From: Davidsoniella eucalypti | Lineage: Eukaryota > Ascomycota > Sordariomycetes > Microascales > Ceratocystidaceae | Reading direction: 5' to 3' | DNA length: 64,000 nt | NCBI GenBank assembly: GCA_004009845.1 | Contig: RMBW01000019.1 | Span: 124,001-188,000 of the forward strand | Shown here: positions 1 to 11,567 of the stretch, piece after piece | Numbering within the stretch: the first letter of the stretch is position 1 | Layout of the letters: each line of letters begins with the position of its first letter | Translations under genes and position numbers: made by a program | The notes under the pieces: model-generated | Seen by the model: the letters and a program-made list of their open reading frames with translations, nothing else | Told to the model about the DNA's origin: nothing | Databases searched by the model: none

Positions 1-1528
1 GTCTGTAGCATAATTTTGAAGGCGAAGTGTAGTATGTGGTGGTATCTGTATTTTGGCAAACTTTTTTTTTCTTTCTTTCTTTTCTCGAATATCTGCATGC
101 GTACCCCTTGTTTTCTATAAAAAATTCTGGAATGTATTTGATTCGCAGACAAGGATAACTTCAGGTTCTCGCTTGGATTGGCTTGGCTTGGCTTGGTTAG
201 GCTTGGCTTGGTTCAACTGTGCCGGTTAGCCTGACTATAAAACAAGTTGAAATGGCAATGTGAGTGATGTTGATGGACGGGTGTCTTGGTATTCTGATAG
301 GAGAAGCATGAATCCCCCTCTCCCTTTCTTTCAGCTAACTGCCTGTTCTTATTTGTTTTAGTACATCCTTCTTTGTCTGTTAACCTTCTCAAACAGTTTT
401 GTACCTCTGTTTGATTCATTTGTTTTTCTTTTTTGAAAATAAAAGATGGGTTTAAACCCTTTTTCTTGCTATAGCCAGAACTATGAGGCGAGAAAGCTCG
501 TATATCTACAGTTAAAGTCACGACGGTCTTGTATATTGACTTGCTACGTTCTTTGAACCTGTATGTCTCGTGCCTCGTTGCGGTTTTATCAGATCCGGCA
601 TCATCGCCTATATACATATTTATGTATAGTGTATTTTTATTCGTCGAAGCTGCACCGTTGTTTTCGTCGCGGCAATTGTCGTCATAAAGATCCACTCTTT
701 CTGATTGCGAAATGTTGTATTTCTAGGCTTTCTTTATACAGCTCATTTTGTTCTTATCTTGATGATTGCTCGCTTTGAATTAGGTTCTCCCACGCAAACG
801 AAACCAGCAATTAATTGTACTTTTCTTTCATACACAGCCCTCATCACAGTAATAAAAAAAATAAAAAATAAACACAATCACCGCCTCTGTTTCTGACAGA
901 ACACAGACGACGCCGATTACTCCAAAAAAAAAACCCTCGTCTTAGTTAGCCGTTGTTGCCGTACTCCGTGTGCGTATTAGTGGTAATTGCCATCGCATAC
1001 TAGAGGCCCATTAGTGTGTTTGGAAACCGCAACTACTCTGAGTTCGTTACGTAGCTCCTTTCCCACCCCGGAGTTAGCCTGTCTACGAATAAACATATTT
1101 ATTCCTGACTTTCGGAAGCTCCATTATAAAGTATTCTTCTTGGAATTCATGATCGTCCTATTTTCTTTCTCTTCTCCTTCCCGACCTTCTTTCGTTTACT
1201 CTCTTTCGATCTCTTTATTTTCTTGTCTTATACAAAGACGATTCGCATCTCGATTGCTTGGTACGCTTCAGTTGGTAATATCCTGCGATTTCCTATATCC
1301 TCGTTGCTCGTCCGGCCATTCAAGGAACAACGTCGTACACACACACACTCAGTCAACACCGGTCTTTTTGATTTCTTTTTGATTTCTTTTCTTTTTCTAC
1401 TTTTTTCTTCTGCCTTTCTCTATCCATCACTGTCCATCTCTGCGTCGTTCTATTGCCCGTGATACATCTTTGCAGACACAACACAACCCAAAATCAACAC
1501 TGCTTGCCTGCCACACTGAACCGTAAAT
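1..1528. other. Left-edge intergenic region and acyltransferase 5' leader
   Basis: No gene is supported here. The short open frames on both strands have no recognisable motifs and poor codon character. Positions 177-212 carry an imperfect GGCTT pentamer array. From about 1150 to 1500 the + strand is strongly pyrimidine-rich, as expected of a fungal promoter and transcript leader for the acyltransferase that starts at 1529. The first few hundred bases could be the 3' flank of a gene outside the window. Confidence 0.5.
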
Positions 1529-2926
1529 ATGGCGATCGGAAAGGAGGGCAATGTCAAATGGGTGGATGTAAGTTTTAATGCACTATTCTCGAACTGGCAT
1601 TGGGCTCTTTGTGCCTCTGGTTCTGACAGGTCACCCACTAACCACTATCGTTTTTTTCCTACCTAGGGCCTTCGTGGTATTGCCTCCGCATCTGTCGTGG
1701 TCACCCATCTTGCCCGCGCCTTCGATCACGCTCTCTTCAGTCCTGCTGATGGCGAAGGCATACCATCCCGATTTTTGCAATGGCCTATGGTCCGCGTCCT
1801 TTTCCAGGGCCGTCTTGGTGTTGCCATCTTCGCCTTTGTCACAGGCTATGTTTGTGCTTTGAAGCCAATTCGCCTTAGCCGCACTGGAAACCAAGAAGCC
1901 GCCTTTATTTCTATGGGAAAATCCGCCCTTCGCCGTATCCCCCGCCTGATTTTACCAACGACTGTCGCGACAATTGGAATCTGGCTTTTTGCTCAGTTCG
2001 GATTTTTCACTATTGCTCAGCATTGCAATAGCAATTGGCTAAGAGATACTGTGCCCAGCGCTACGCCCTACCTTGGAAGTTCTATCTTTAGCCTTGCCAA
2101 GAACATCATCACTACCTGGACCCGCGGCGGAAACGCCTATGACCCGAATCAATGGACTTTACTACCACTTCTGCGCTGCTCTATGTGGGTTTACGCTTTC
2201 ATGCTCGGATCTGGCTTTATGCAGCCCAAGTATCGCATGTTGGCTTCGCTCACCCTTTTCTTCTTCTTTTGGTGCTGCGGTGACACTGTCTTCGGAATGC
2301 CTTCATTCTTCGGTGTCTTCATGTCCGATCTCCAGAACCATGGTCCTGCCAACGAGTTTGTCAACCGCAACCGTGGTCTGGGCCGCATCCTTTCGGTGAT
2401 CTTCATGATTCTTTCGTTCTGGTTGGGCTCTTACCCCGAGGTCAACGCTCACTACACCAACTGGTCTATGAACCTAGAGAACCTCTTTGCTTCTGTCACT
2501 TTTGAAGGCACCGAACTCCACCGCTTCTCTTCCTGCATGGGCGTTGTCTTCTTGGCATTGAGCTTGCACTTTGCCCCCGGTCTACGTGATGGTCTATCCA
2601 ACCGTTACTTCCTCTGGCTCGGAAAGATGTCGTTCGCTGTCTACTTGCTACACGGTTTCCTCATGCGCTCTATCTTGACGTGGATGGTGTACGGTTTTAA
2701 TATCCCCGCTGACACTCAGGATGACGACGGAAACACCATTAAGGGCGTCATCGAATACCCCGGACATCCCTACATGTTCTGTGTTCTTATTTTCTGGTTC
2801 CCTCTCAACTATGTTGCCGCCTATCTATGGACTGGTCATGTCGATCCTTGGGCCGCACGTGTCACAGAGCGCCTCGTTGCGACATGGAACGTGCCTCGCG
2901 ATGAGAAGCCCCGTCTCCCCGCTTAA
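1529..2926 (+). CDS. Acyltransferase 3 family integral membrane protein
   Basis: Two exons, 1529-1567 and 1667-2926, encode 432 residues. The intron at 1568-1666 (GTAAGT to CCTAG) joins WVD to GLRGIAS, recreating the WVDGLRG signature at the N terminus of fungal acyltransferase 3 (PF01757) proteins, so the start at 1529 is preferred over the downstream ATG at 1697. An early histidine follows (VVVTH). The rest is a series of hydrophobic segments separated by short charged loops, typical of these roughly ten-helix membrane enzymes, with the late family-like stretch LGKMSFAVYLLHG. The family moves acyl groups, often acetyl, from a donor to carbohydrates, lipids or secondary metabolites at a membrane; this substrate cannot be read from sequence. 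No biosynthetic genes lie beside it, so a cluster role is unsupported. Confidence 0.88.
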
Positions 2927-3687
2927 AAGGCTCGGTGTCTGCTTTATCACATTAAAACTACATCTTGTTCTTCACATATTCATTTCTTTGCTTACTCATA
3001 CTCAAATGCCATTAGTTGCAATGCTCGCTATCATGACCACTTGTCCTTTTTTTTTCTTCTTCTTTTTCTTTCCGTTACCATTTTCAAATAAGGCTGACTG
3101 ACCATTTTACCTCCTATTATCCAATAATGATATACATCCATATATAGCTATTATCGTCAAGATATCGATAATATATATCTCTCACCATTCCTCAAGGGAT
3201 ATATGAGCGCCTCTGGAGTTATTGTTTTGATTTTCATACCTGTTATAGTACGGTGCTTTTTTTTTCTTTTTTCATCATAGACCAACTACCATTAACCTAT
3301 CTCTCTTACTTACATTCACCATATTCACCTAGCTATAAATGAATAAAATATAAACAAAAATATCAAACTTGAGACAAATAGTCTTTTTTATAAGTGTTGT
3401 TAACTATTCACTCATATGACCCTAAAGAGCAGTCTTGATATATATATATCTAATATCAAGTTTTGTGTACTTGATAATCACATGATCATAGTTTTATAAA
3501 AAAGAGTGTGAGAACTTGGTTTGTTTATTTGTAGGTATTAAAACGAAAAACGAAATGGATATTAACCCCCCTCTCTCTCTCCCTAATTCTTCAATTATGT
3601 ATCAATCTTCATGAGATTATTACAGTCACCGATACTCGACAATATCAACAACAGTTAGTTTACGATAGACAGTGTATCATCATGCCA
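2927..3687. other. Convergent intergenic region
   Basis: Gap between the 3' ends of two convergent genes. It is AT-rich with poly-T tracts around 3046-3070 and 3256-3272 and several ATATAT stretches. It presumably holds both 3' UTRs. No open frame is convincing. Confidence 0.6.
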
Positions 3688-4812
3688 CTAGATAGCAGCC
3701 CGGACACCCGTCTTTCCTGCGGCGAGAGACTTGTTGCTATCCAAAAACAGCGTCTTACTCTTCATCATCGTGACAACCCAGCTCCAAACCCGGAAACTAC
3801 CGACTTGGCCTACACCGCTGCTCTTGCCGATGGAAGCAAACATCATGACGCTGGTGCTGGGCTTGTGGTTCTTGAAGCTAGAAGTCTTGTCCGTAAGTGC
3901 GGCGTCGAGGTTAAATGACAAAAGGGCGACTTGGGGATCGACAAGAGCAGCTTGCTTGTTCTCGAGGTTTCCAACATCACCGGCACCCCAGATGTTGTCT
4001 TTGCCTTCAGACTGTAGAGTCAACTTGAGCTTCAAGTTCTTCTTGTCGTCGAGGAGATTGTCTGGCAAGAACGAGGTGTTGGTCTTGCAACCGAACACGG
4101 GAAGGTAGACATCGCAGTCGAGTTCCTTGCCGTCGCTTAGGGTGACCTTGCCATTGGCTTCGCCGGTTGTTTTGACGCCCGTGATGATGTTGATGCCAAT
4201 TTTCTTGAGAGAACCCTCGGCGGATTTGCGCGAGCTGGCGGACAATGTTGGCAGGATACCCTCGCCGGGAGCAATCAAGGAGATAGTCTTGGTAGTTCCG
4301 TACTTCCCACCCAGCTCTCCGGCAATCTCAACACCGGTGGCACCAGCACCGGCAATGACGATCGACTTGGCGGATTCGATGCGGGCAGCAAGGGAGTGTA
4401 GGGCATCAAGAGTTTCCTGGTACGAATCCAATGTCTTGAGTGGGAGGCCGGCGGTCTCGTTGGATCCGGTAGCAACGACTACATGGTCGTAAGTGAGTGT
4501 CTGGTCTCCTTCGGGGGTAGAGACGACAACACTGTTGCTGGCGGGGTCTAAGCTTGTGGCTTTGCCAGCAATATACTGGAACTGGTCGCTGCTGTAGGAC
4601 TGGAAGCCGGGGAGAATATCCACGAACAAGTTCTCATCGGCGATTTCGCCGGGAATGATGGCGCGGACGGCAGCGAAGTTCCAGTATGAGTAGTGGGATG
4701 GTGACACTAGAGTCACTTTCAAGTCTTGAACCTTGGGGAGAGTGTGCTTGAGTAGCTTGTGGGCAGTGCTGATACCAGCGGGGCCGGCTCCGAGAACGAC
4801 GACGTGAGGCAT
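3688..4812 (-). CDS. AIF/FSP1-like FAD-dependent NAD(P)H oxidoreductase
   Basis: An intronless gene of 374 residues. It starts directly with an FAD-binding Rossmann motif (GAGPAG, residues 8-13), has an ATGS motif at 114-117, a second GxGxxG for NAD(P)H at 155-160 (GAGATG) and the distal FAD motif GAGDVG near 276-281. This order and length match the pyridine nucleotide-disulphide oxidoreductase family related to AIFM2/FSP1 and yeast Ndi-like AIF proteins. There is no redox CxxxxC pair, so a thioredoxin or glutathione reductase role is unlikely. No N-terminal targeting peptide is visible. The family reduces quinones or acts in redox and cell-death signalling; the exact substrate is inferred, not seen. 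A single promoter region lies at 4813-5250, and its neighbour across 2927-3687 is convergent. Confidence 0.88.
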   Translation of the reverse strand: MPHVVVLGAGPAGISTAHKLLKHTLPKVQDLKVTLVSPSHYSYWNFAAVRAIIPGEIADENLFVDILPGFQSYSSDQFQYIAGKATSLDPASNSVVVSTPEGDQTLTYDHVVVATGSNETAGLPLKTLDSYQETLDALHSLAARIESAKSIVIAGAGATGVEIAGELGGKYGTTKTISLIAPGEGILPTLSASSRKSAEGSLKKIGINIITGVKTTGEANGKVTLSDGKELDCDVYLPVFGCKTNTSFLPDNLLDDKKNLKLKLTLQSEGKDNIWGAGDVGNLENKQAALVDPQVALLSFNLDAALTDKTSSFKNHKPSTSVMMFASIGKSSGVGQVGSFRVWSWVVTMMKSKTLFLDSNKSLAAGKTGVRAAI

Positions 4813-5261
4813 CTTGAGATATTAGGCTGGATAAAGAAAAGAAAAAGAAAAAAAAGGGTATTATGGTCGATGAAGCAACAGTAGTTTTTTGAGATGTGAA
4901 TAGAAAGAAGAAGAAATTTCAAGATGGTCAAATATCAAGTGATATTGTAGTTTTGTGATGTGCTGGGTATAAATAAGGCTGGGAGGAAAAGGGCAGGCAT
5001 GAAAATATCAACAAAGCTTGGTAATTGTAAGGGGTTGGCAGAAGGCTGATGACGGCCTGTCAGAATTCGGTAATCACGTGTGGGCTACGTGTCTAAGAAC
5101 GAGAGTGTAGCACAAATAAATGAATAAAACGTGATGATGATGTTGATGATGGGAATGGGTAATCATCACGAATTTGGGGGATGTCCGGGCTGCCTACATA
5201 TCTGTCGTCATGGTTGTTGACCTACTTGTCATCTTAGATTTTCAAGCTCCATATAGTTCTA
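4813..5261. other. Promoter-side intergenic DNA of the AIF-like gene
   Basis: No gene. It contains A-rich tracts on the + strand (pyrimidine-rich on the gene's strand) near 4829-4860, as expected of a fungal 5' leader, and a TATAAATA at about 4968-4975. The stretch runs up to the remnant at 5262. Confidence 0.4.
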
Positions 5262-5621
5262 TTATCTCTTTTTACAGAGCTCATTTATTGGCTCGATCAG
5301 TGCCAACTTCTCGGTACTTGGTTGCCACGGAGAAACTAAAAGCAGCTGAGTAAATTCCACCCATAGCCTCTCTTGCTCTTCACATATTGATAGGGCCTCG
5401 ATGTTATTTGTATAAGCAGCTTTTAGCCATAGCATCAACACTAATTTTGGGCCATATATTTTCCGGTGGGAATAAACGGACCCGTACTTGACTGCTACGT
5501 CCCAAGCTTCTTGCTTGCAGATTAAGCCATGCCGTAAACAAAATTCAGCAGCATATCTTGTCGATCCACCACCACAAACCAGCTTGTCAGGCTGATTATA
5601 GAATACTATCGGTGGAATTTG
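5262..5621 (-). pseudogene. Start-less coding remnant of unknown protein
   Basis: Read on the minus strand, 119 codons are open from an upstream TGA at 5622-5624 to TAA at 5262-5264. The translation has protein-like composition, with segments such as YNQPDKLVCGGGS, AAEFCLRHGL and LMLWLKAAYTNN, unlike the surrounding frames. There is no usable start; an AG at 5606-5607 could be a splice acceptor, so this may be a last exon. Just upstream another frame reads protein-like (NFIG, stop, TPFVMRYL), suggesting a decayed protein, perhaps of ankyrin type. No family is recognised with certainty. Either a pseudogene fragment or an exon of a gene I could not assemble. Confidence 0.3.
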
Positions 5622-5624
5622 TCA

Positions 5625-8480
5625 GATATCTCATGACAAAAGGGGTCTATCCAATGAAATTGACACGCGTGGATGCTTCTAGCCCTTATCTACATGTGGA
5701 AAAGCATGAAATCGGTATACACCGGAATTCTAGATCAGCGTTAGCCTTGCTGACGCTGCCATTGCTGACACCTCAAGATCTTGTTGGATGACAAACTCGT
5801 GAAGAGAAGGCTTGTAATTGGTCAACGTCAGCGGTAAACCCACATAAACCTACGGCATATGCCTAGTCAAAAGGGGAAAACTATTGTTCGTGCTGTGTTT
5901 TTTATATATTTGTATTTATTCATTCAAGGCTTGCAGAGTTCCATGGCTTTTTTGATTCGGAATTTCATGTTGAGATCGACCAGTTCATTTGGAATATGCT
6001 GTTGTGGTGTCTGGTGAACGAAGCCAATGAATGGGAACTTTGTCAAATTGAGGCATGGTAGGGTTAGGGTTGTGCACATCAAAACCAGGCAGGCCTTGGA
6101 CACTGTCCGACCCTGATCCTGCGTCGTATCGTGTTATAATTATAGTGATTCATGTATGTAGGTCGACCTTGGATGCAGTGAAAGTCAAAGATAGAGTGGT
6201 GATTGTTCATGGAGACTGTCTGGCTGGCATGAAGAGAGAAAATAGGAATAGAGAATCATATTCGGCCTCGTGCCAGGGCTCACGGTGGATAAAGCAGGTG
6301 CGTGAGCTACACGTAAAGCATGTCACGATGGGCTGCTAGTCGGTAGAGAGCTACCATCTGGCTAGTCAATGGAGCTTTGGAGTGTTTCCGAAGAGAATGT
6401 TGTAGGCTGGTAGTCTAAGGTGACTTAGCTTGGCAAGAGACATAGCTTTGGACTCTACAAGGGAAGGGGTTGTTGGAGTGTTTCAAAAAACCTGGCTATT
6501 GTATTTTGAAATGCAAGGGGGGCGGCTTAATCAGAAGCCGCTGATCTGTAGAATGAAGAGGACGGAGATTCATTGACAACTTAAAGTTGAAGCTATAGCA
6601 TAACTAGCCACAGTTATATCACTGTCAGCCAACTATGTGTGTTTTGTTGTTGTCTTTCTTTTTCTGGAGGAGGGCTCGGACGCTATAAAAATAAACGATA
6701 CAACTTGGTAGGCGGAAACAGGGACTGTTTCCTATTGCGATGATTACGAGATCTCAGGGATCGTGGGAGGAGTAATCACTGCCCAGTTCGAAACAGGATA
6801 CGAGGGCTTGAGAGATGCACCAAGTTCTGGGAAAGCTTGGATATGCTTGTGATGATACAGAGGAGAATGTATCTCTCTTCTTGTTGGGTCCCTTACTGCG
6901 ATCTTGCCGTCTCGATGTGGGAGGGTTTCTTCGAGACTGTGTATAGCTGGAAGGAAGTCGGTATACATCTACTGGACTCGGATCAGATGGAGTCGTGTGA
7001 TGAAGGCGTGTTGATGCAGATCTGCTCGAGGCCGGCTATCGTCTCACGAGTTGGGGTCGATTGTGCCTTTGAGAACCAGCGTCGTCTGATGGCCTCACAA
7101 ACACCGTACCATATGATACAGTGTGTACATGGCGTCCTCTATCTTGATTGTTTTACGGCGATAACTGACAGTTGGTCTGTGATAGGACACCGAGGGAAAG
7201 GACATTACTGGCACCATGACTCCAACTCGCAACTCGATACAATTGGTGCGCGTTCTACTTCATAGGCTATTACAGGTACACAAAGTAGGATCGCTCTAGC
7301 ATAAAAAGGTTAAATTATCAAGGTAGCAGGGGAACCAGAAATCCCCGGGTTTTGTGTTATATGCTATTTATATCCGTGGAGCTCATCATAAGGGTCAATG
7401 CTACGACGCAGATCTGGAATTCCGAGAATGGAGAAAAGAAGGAACAAGTACGAAGCCCATGTGTACATGTATATATGTATCTGTATCGTTGTCGGAGGTT
7501 CGTGAGGAGAGACTGCACGATCATCAGATTGATCTACGCCTTCGTCTCAAAACGGGCGAAACAGGCACATGTCGCACGATGGAATGGAAGCTTCTCGTTT
7601 GGGCAGTCCGGGACCGTGGGAGCCAAGACCGCAAAGGCAGTGCGGACGAAGCAGGAGATGAGGCAGGAGATGGAGGGGAGGCTGGACAGAGAAAGTGGTG
7701 TGCTGGCATACGGCATATCTGAGCAGCTATTGTGCCAGTGCCACCGGGGCTATGGCACGCCTATGGTTAGCCGAAATAAGGTAGCCGGCTGTCTGTGGAG
7801 GGACTTGGGACGACGACGATCAGGATGCTGTGTCAGATCTGGCCCAGCAAAGAGAGGAGAGCAGGAGCTATTGCTGGCTGCCTGGTCCCGATTTAGCCGT
7901 CTCTGGAACGATGGTAGCGTCGATGGTAGCGTCGGCCAGATCTGAAGATGGCGTCATCCAGTGTGACCCGAGCGGTATAAGAAGAAGAGGCACCCGCACC
8001 AATGACGTCCTTGTCTTTCCTTTTGAGAACCACGCACTCACTCTTGCGTTTGCTTTCCTTTTGCTTCGGCTCTTCACGCACATTCTTTCTTTGATTTACC
8101 GTTCCTTTCTTTTCTTCCGCATCTTCATCTTTGATAGACCCTCGCGAGTCTAGGCCACTCATTCACTTCTACTCTCTTCGAGAGCACCGCATCCCACCTT
8201 CGTTCTTTCAGCCCCATTGCTGCATACCGGGCAACCCATCTGTCCTTCATATCTTCTCCATCCTGCTGTGTCTGATACACACCGCCGTCTTGCATCTCAT
8301 TCTTGCATCGTGCCACCATTAGCTGGCTAGCCTTCAGAGCATCTTTCTCTTCACTTGTACTTTCACGTCGGGACAGGTCTCTGACGGTTTTTCTTCTTCT
8401 TCGCTCTTGTCTTCCCCGTTTGTCTTTCTCTCTGTCCCACTACCGCCTTGATCTGATACTGTCGATACAGCCCAGCAGCC
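5625..8480. other. Long intergenic region and GH43 promoter/leader
   Basis: No gene is supported. Open frames at 6837-7265 and 7352-7945 lack recognisable domains and overlap equally long frames on the other strand. A telobox-like TTAGGGTT lies at 6062-6069. A 12-bp direct repeat (GATGGTAGCGTC, twice) is at 7911-7934. A TATA-like GGTATAAGA is at about 7974-7982, followed by a pyrimidine-rich leader running from about 8030 to the GH43 start at 8481. Confidence 0.45.
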
Positions 8481-11400
8481 ATGTCTCGCTACTTCATTTC
8501 TATGCTCGCCCTGGCGTCCTGCTCTGCAGGTCTCAGCCAGAACACCCTGACTGCTGTCACGGTCACCAACATTGCCAACGTGCGCGGCAACCTCCATCTG
8601 CCCCCGACGGCGCCCGACGGCTCCAACATCACGTGGGCCTCGGCCAACTCCGGCGTTGTCTCGGCCGACGGCATCGTCAACCGCCAGCAGGCCGACACCG
8701 ACGTTGTCCTGACTGCCACGGCCACCGACGGCAGCGCGACGTACACGCGCGAGTTCAGCGCCCACGTCATCAAGAACTTCACGCTTGACGCCATGGCCGG
8801 CTACGGCTTTGCCTTCTTCACCGGCGACTCGACTGCCGGCGAGAACATCTTCTTTGCCTCGTCCATCGGCAACGACGCGCTCAAGTGGCAGGAGCTGAAC
8901 AACAACGAGCCCGTCCTGTCCAGCACGTTCGGCACCAAGGGCCTGCGCGACCCGTTCATCATGAGATCGCACGAGGGCGACCGTTTCTTCCTGCTCGCTA
9001 CCGATCTGAGCATCGGCTCCGGCACCTCCTGGGGCGACAGCGTCCGCACCGGCTCGCTGTACCTGGAGATCTGGGAGTCGACCGACCTCAAGAGCTGGGG
9101 CAGCCAGCGCCATGTCCAGGTCTCTCCCCCGACGGCCGGCAACACGTGGGCCCCGGAGGCCTTCTACAGCGAGGAGCTGGGCGAGTACGTCGTGTACTGG
9201 GCGTCGATGCTGTACCCCGAGAGCGACCCCGGCCACACCACCACCAGCTACCACCGCATGATGTACTCGACCACGCGCGACTTTGTCAGCTTCTCGCCGG
9301 CCCTGGTCTGGCAGGACGCCAAGGACTCGCGCATCGACACCACCATGGTCAAGAACGCGGCCACCGGCTACTTCCACCGCTTCACCAAGGACGAGGGCGG
9401 CGGCACTACCGGGTGCTCGGACATCATCCAGGAGCGCTCGACCGACATGCTGGGCCAGATCGACCGCTGGTCTGTCATCGACTCCTGCATCGGCAACAAG
9501 GCTGGCGCCAAAGCCGTCGAGGGCCCGACCGTCTTCAAGAGCAACCCCGGCGATGTCAACGGCGACAAGTTCTACCTGTTCGTCGACGAGTACGGCGGCC
9601 GCGGCTACATCCCCCTCGAGACTGCCGACATCGAGAGCCCCGACTGGAAAGTCAGCGCCAACTACCAGCTGCCCACCCACCCCCGCCACGGCACGGTGCT
9701 TTCCCTGACTGCCGCCGAGCTGGCCAGCCTCAACACCCTGAACAGCAAGGTCCGCAGAGCCGACAGCGATGTCGTCGTCGACTACGACTTCTCGGTCGGC
9801 GTCACGAACGGCCGCATCGCCGACTCTTCGGGCAATGGCCGGGACGGCGAGCTGGTCGGCAGCCCCGTCGTGGCTGGCGGCGCCATGACCTTTGACGGCG
9901 TCGACGACTACGTCAAACTGCCCGACAACATCCTGCAGAACGTCGAGGAGGTGTCCGTCGAGCTTGAGCTGTTCATCAACAGCGAGCAAAAGACCCCCTT
10001 CTTCATCTACGGCCTCGGCAACAGCGAGAACGGCATCGGCAACGGCTACATGTACGCCACCGGCACTCCCTTCCGTGCCGCTATCGCTACCGGCGACTTC
10101 TCTACCGAGCAGGCCGCCTCCAGCAACGCCGACCTGGCCCGCAACACCTGGCTCCACATCTTCTACACCCTGAGCGGCGGCACTGCCATCGTCTACATCG
10201 ACGGCGTCGAGGTCGGCCGTTCCACCGGCCTGACTACGACGCCCGCCAACATCGGTGCTGGCTACACCTCGGCCAACTACCTCGGCAAGAGCGTCTACGA
10301 CTCCGACGCCCTTCTGAACGGCCAGGTGCGCCAGTTCAAGGTCTACAGCCGCGCTCTGAGCGCCGACGAGGTGGCCGGCAAGGGCATGGACAAGACCAAG
10401 CTGCTCGGCGTCAGCCTGCAGCAGCAGGACAGCCTCAAGATCGCCGCCCTGGTCAACTACGACAACTCTACCGTCATCTTCCCCGTCAAGCCCGGAACCG
10501 ACCTGACTGCCCTGAAGCCCACCTTCAACATCTCCAGCGAGTGCACCGTGATCCCCGACTCTGGCGAGGCCGTCGACTTCTCCAAGGGCCCGGTCTACTA
10601 CACCATCACCGACACGACTTCGGGCCAGGCCACTGCCGTCTGGATCGTCAGTGCCGTCGAGATGCGCTCTCCCGTGCTGACCGGCGCCAATGCCGACCCC
10701 AACATTGCCGTGTTCAACGGAATCTACTACATGTACCCGACCTCGGACGGCATTGCCGGCTGGGGCGCCGACTCTTTCTACGTGTGGAAGAGCACCAACC
10801 TGGTCGACTGGACCCAGTCTGCCGAGCCCATCCTGACGCTGGGAGGCGCCAGCAGCACTGTTCCGTGGGCCTCTGGCAACGCCTGGGCCCCCACCATCAT
10901 CGACCGCGATGGCAAGTACTACTTCTACTTCTCCGGCAACAACCCGTCGGTCAACCGCAAGACCATCGGCGTTGCTGTGGCCGACTCTCCCGAGGGCCCC
11001 TTCACCGCCCAGCAGTCTGCCATGATCCTGAACAACGAGGCCGTCATTAGCGGCCAGGCCATCGACCCTGCTGCGTTCTTGGATCCCCAGACCGGCAAGT
11101 ACTACCTCTTCTGGGGCAACGGCTCGCCCGTCTACGCCGAGCTGTCCGACGACATGCTGTCCATCAAGAGCGACACTCTAAAGGCCATTGACGGCCTGAC
11201 CGACTTCCGCGAGGGCATCTTCATGAACTACCGCAGCGGGCGCTACCACATGACCTACTCCATCGACGACACCGGCTCCGAGAACTACCGCATTGGATAC
11301 GCCGTTTCCAACAGCGTTGCCGGTCCCTGGCAGTACCGCGGCGTCATCATGCAGAAGGACAGCGATAGCCAGATCTACGCCACTGGCCACAACTCCATCA

Positions 11401-11567
11401 TCAACATCCCCAATACCGATGATTGGTACATGGCTTACCACCGCTGGATCGTTCCTGGCGGTGACGGAACTAACCGCGAGGTCACCATTGACAAGCTCGA
11501 GCTCAGCGAGGGCGGCCACTTCCAGGTCGTCACTCCCACTCTGTCGAGCGTCGAGCCTCTGGCTTAG
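8481..11567 (+). CDS. Secreted dual-module GH43 glycoside hydrolase with LamG domain
   Basis: Intronless, 1028 residues. A signal peptide (about residues 1-19) precedes an Ig-like domain of the type attached to bacterial hydrolases (about 22-93). A first GH43 five-bladed propeller follows (about 95-410), with catalytic-triad candidates D157 (RDPF), D286 (IDTT) and E347 (VEGP). A LamG/concanavalin-like domain (about 430-635) contains FDGVDDYVKL. A short beta domain then leads to a second GH43 module (about 732-1028) with D739 (ADPN), D862 (AIDP) and E911 (REGI), plus a GHNS motif. GH43 enzymes hydrolyse arabinan, arabinoxylan or xylan side chains, so an extracellular plant cell-wall role is inferred. 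GC content is visibly higher than in the neighbours, with C-ending codons dominating, which leaves long spurious frames on the opposite strand. Either strong codon bias or past transfer could explain this. Confidence 0.93.
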   Translation: MSRYFISMLALASCSAGLSQNTLTAVTVTNIANVRGNLHLPPTAPDGSNITWASANSGVVSADGIVNRQQADTDVVLTATATDGSATYTREFSAHVIKNFTLDAMAGYGFAFFTGDSTAGENIFFASSIGNDALKWQELNNNEPVLSSTFGTKGLRDPFIMRSHEGDRFFLLATDLSIGSGTSWGDSVRTGSLYLEIWESTDLKSWGSQRHVQVSPPTAGNTWAPEAFYSEELGEYVVYWASMLYPESDPGHTTTSYHRMMYSTTRDFVSFSPALVWQDAKDSRIDTTMVKNAATGYFHRFTKDEGGGTTGCSDIIQERSTDMLGQIDRWSVIDSCIGNKAGAKAVEGPTVFKSNPGDVNGDKFYLFVDEYGGRGYIPLETADIESPDWKVSANYQLPTHPRHGTVLSLTAAELASLNTLNSKVRRADSDVVVDYDFSVGVTNGRIADSSGNGRDGELVGSPVVAGGAMTFDGVDDYVKLPDNILQNVEEVSVELELFINSEQKTPFFIYGLGNSENGIGNGYMYATGTPFRAAIATGDFSTEQAASSNADLARNTWLHIFYTLSGGTAIVYIDGVEVGRSTGLTTTPANIGAGYTSANYLGKSVYDSDALLNGQVRQFKVYSRALSADEVAGKGMDKTKLLGVSLQQQDSLKIAALVNYDNSTVIFPVKPGTDLTALKPTFNISSECTVIPDSGEAVDFSKGPVYYTITDTTSGQATAVWIVSAVEMRSPVLTGANADPNIAVFNGIYYMYPTSDGIAGWGADSFYVWKSTNLVDWTQSAEPILTLGGASSTVPWASGNAWAPTIIDRDGKYYFYFSGNNPSVNRKTIGVAVADSPEGPFTAQQSAMILNNEAVISGQAIDPAAFLDPQTGKYYLFWGNGSPVYAELSDDMLSIKSDTLKAIDGLTDFREGIFMNYRSGRYHMTYSIDDTGSENYRIGYAVSNSVAGPWQYRGVIMQKDSDSQIYATGHNSIINIPNTDDWYMAYHRWIVPGGDGTNREVTIDKLELSEGGHFQVVTPTLSSVEPLA

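Noticed and set aside
213..695. Minus-strand frame of 160 codons at the left edge
   Set aside because: Composition is unlike a protein, no start context, no domain, and overlaps T-rich non-coding DNA.
8885..9895. 336-codon alternative frame on the GH43 sense strand
   Set aside because: Arg/Pro/His-rich translation typical of an off-frame reading of GC-rich coding DNA.
8334..10157. 607-codon open frame antisense to the GH43 gene
   Set aside because: It mirrors the GC-rich codons of the real gene, giving a Val/Ala/Gly/Asp-rich translation without any domain; the sense strand has clear GH43 motifs and a signal peptide.
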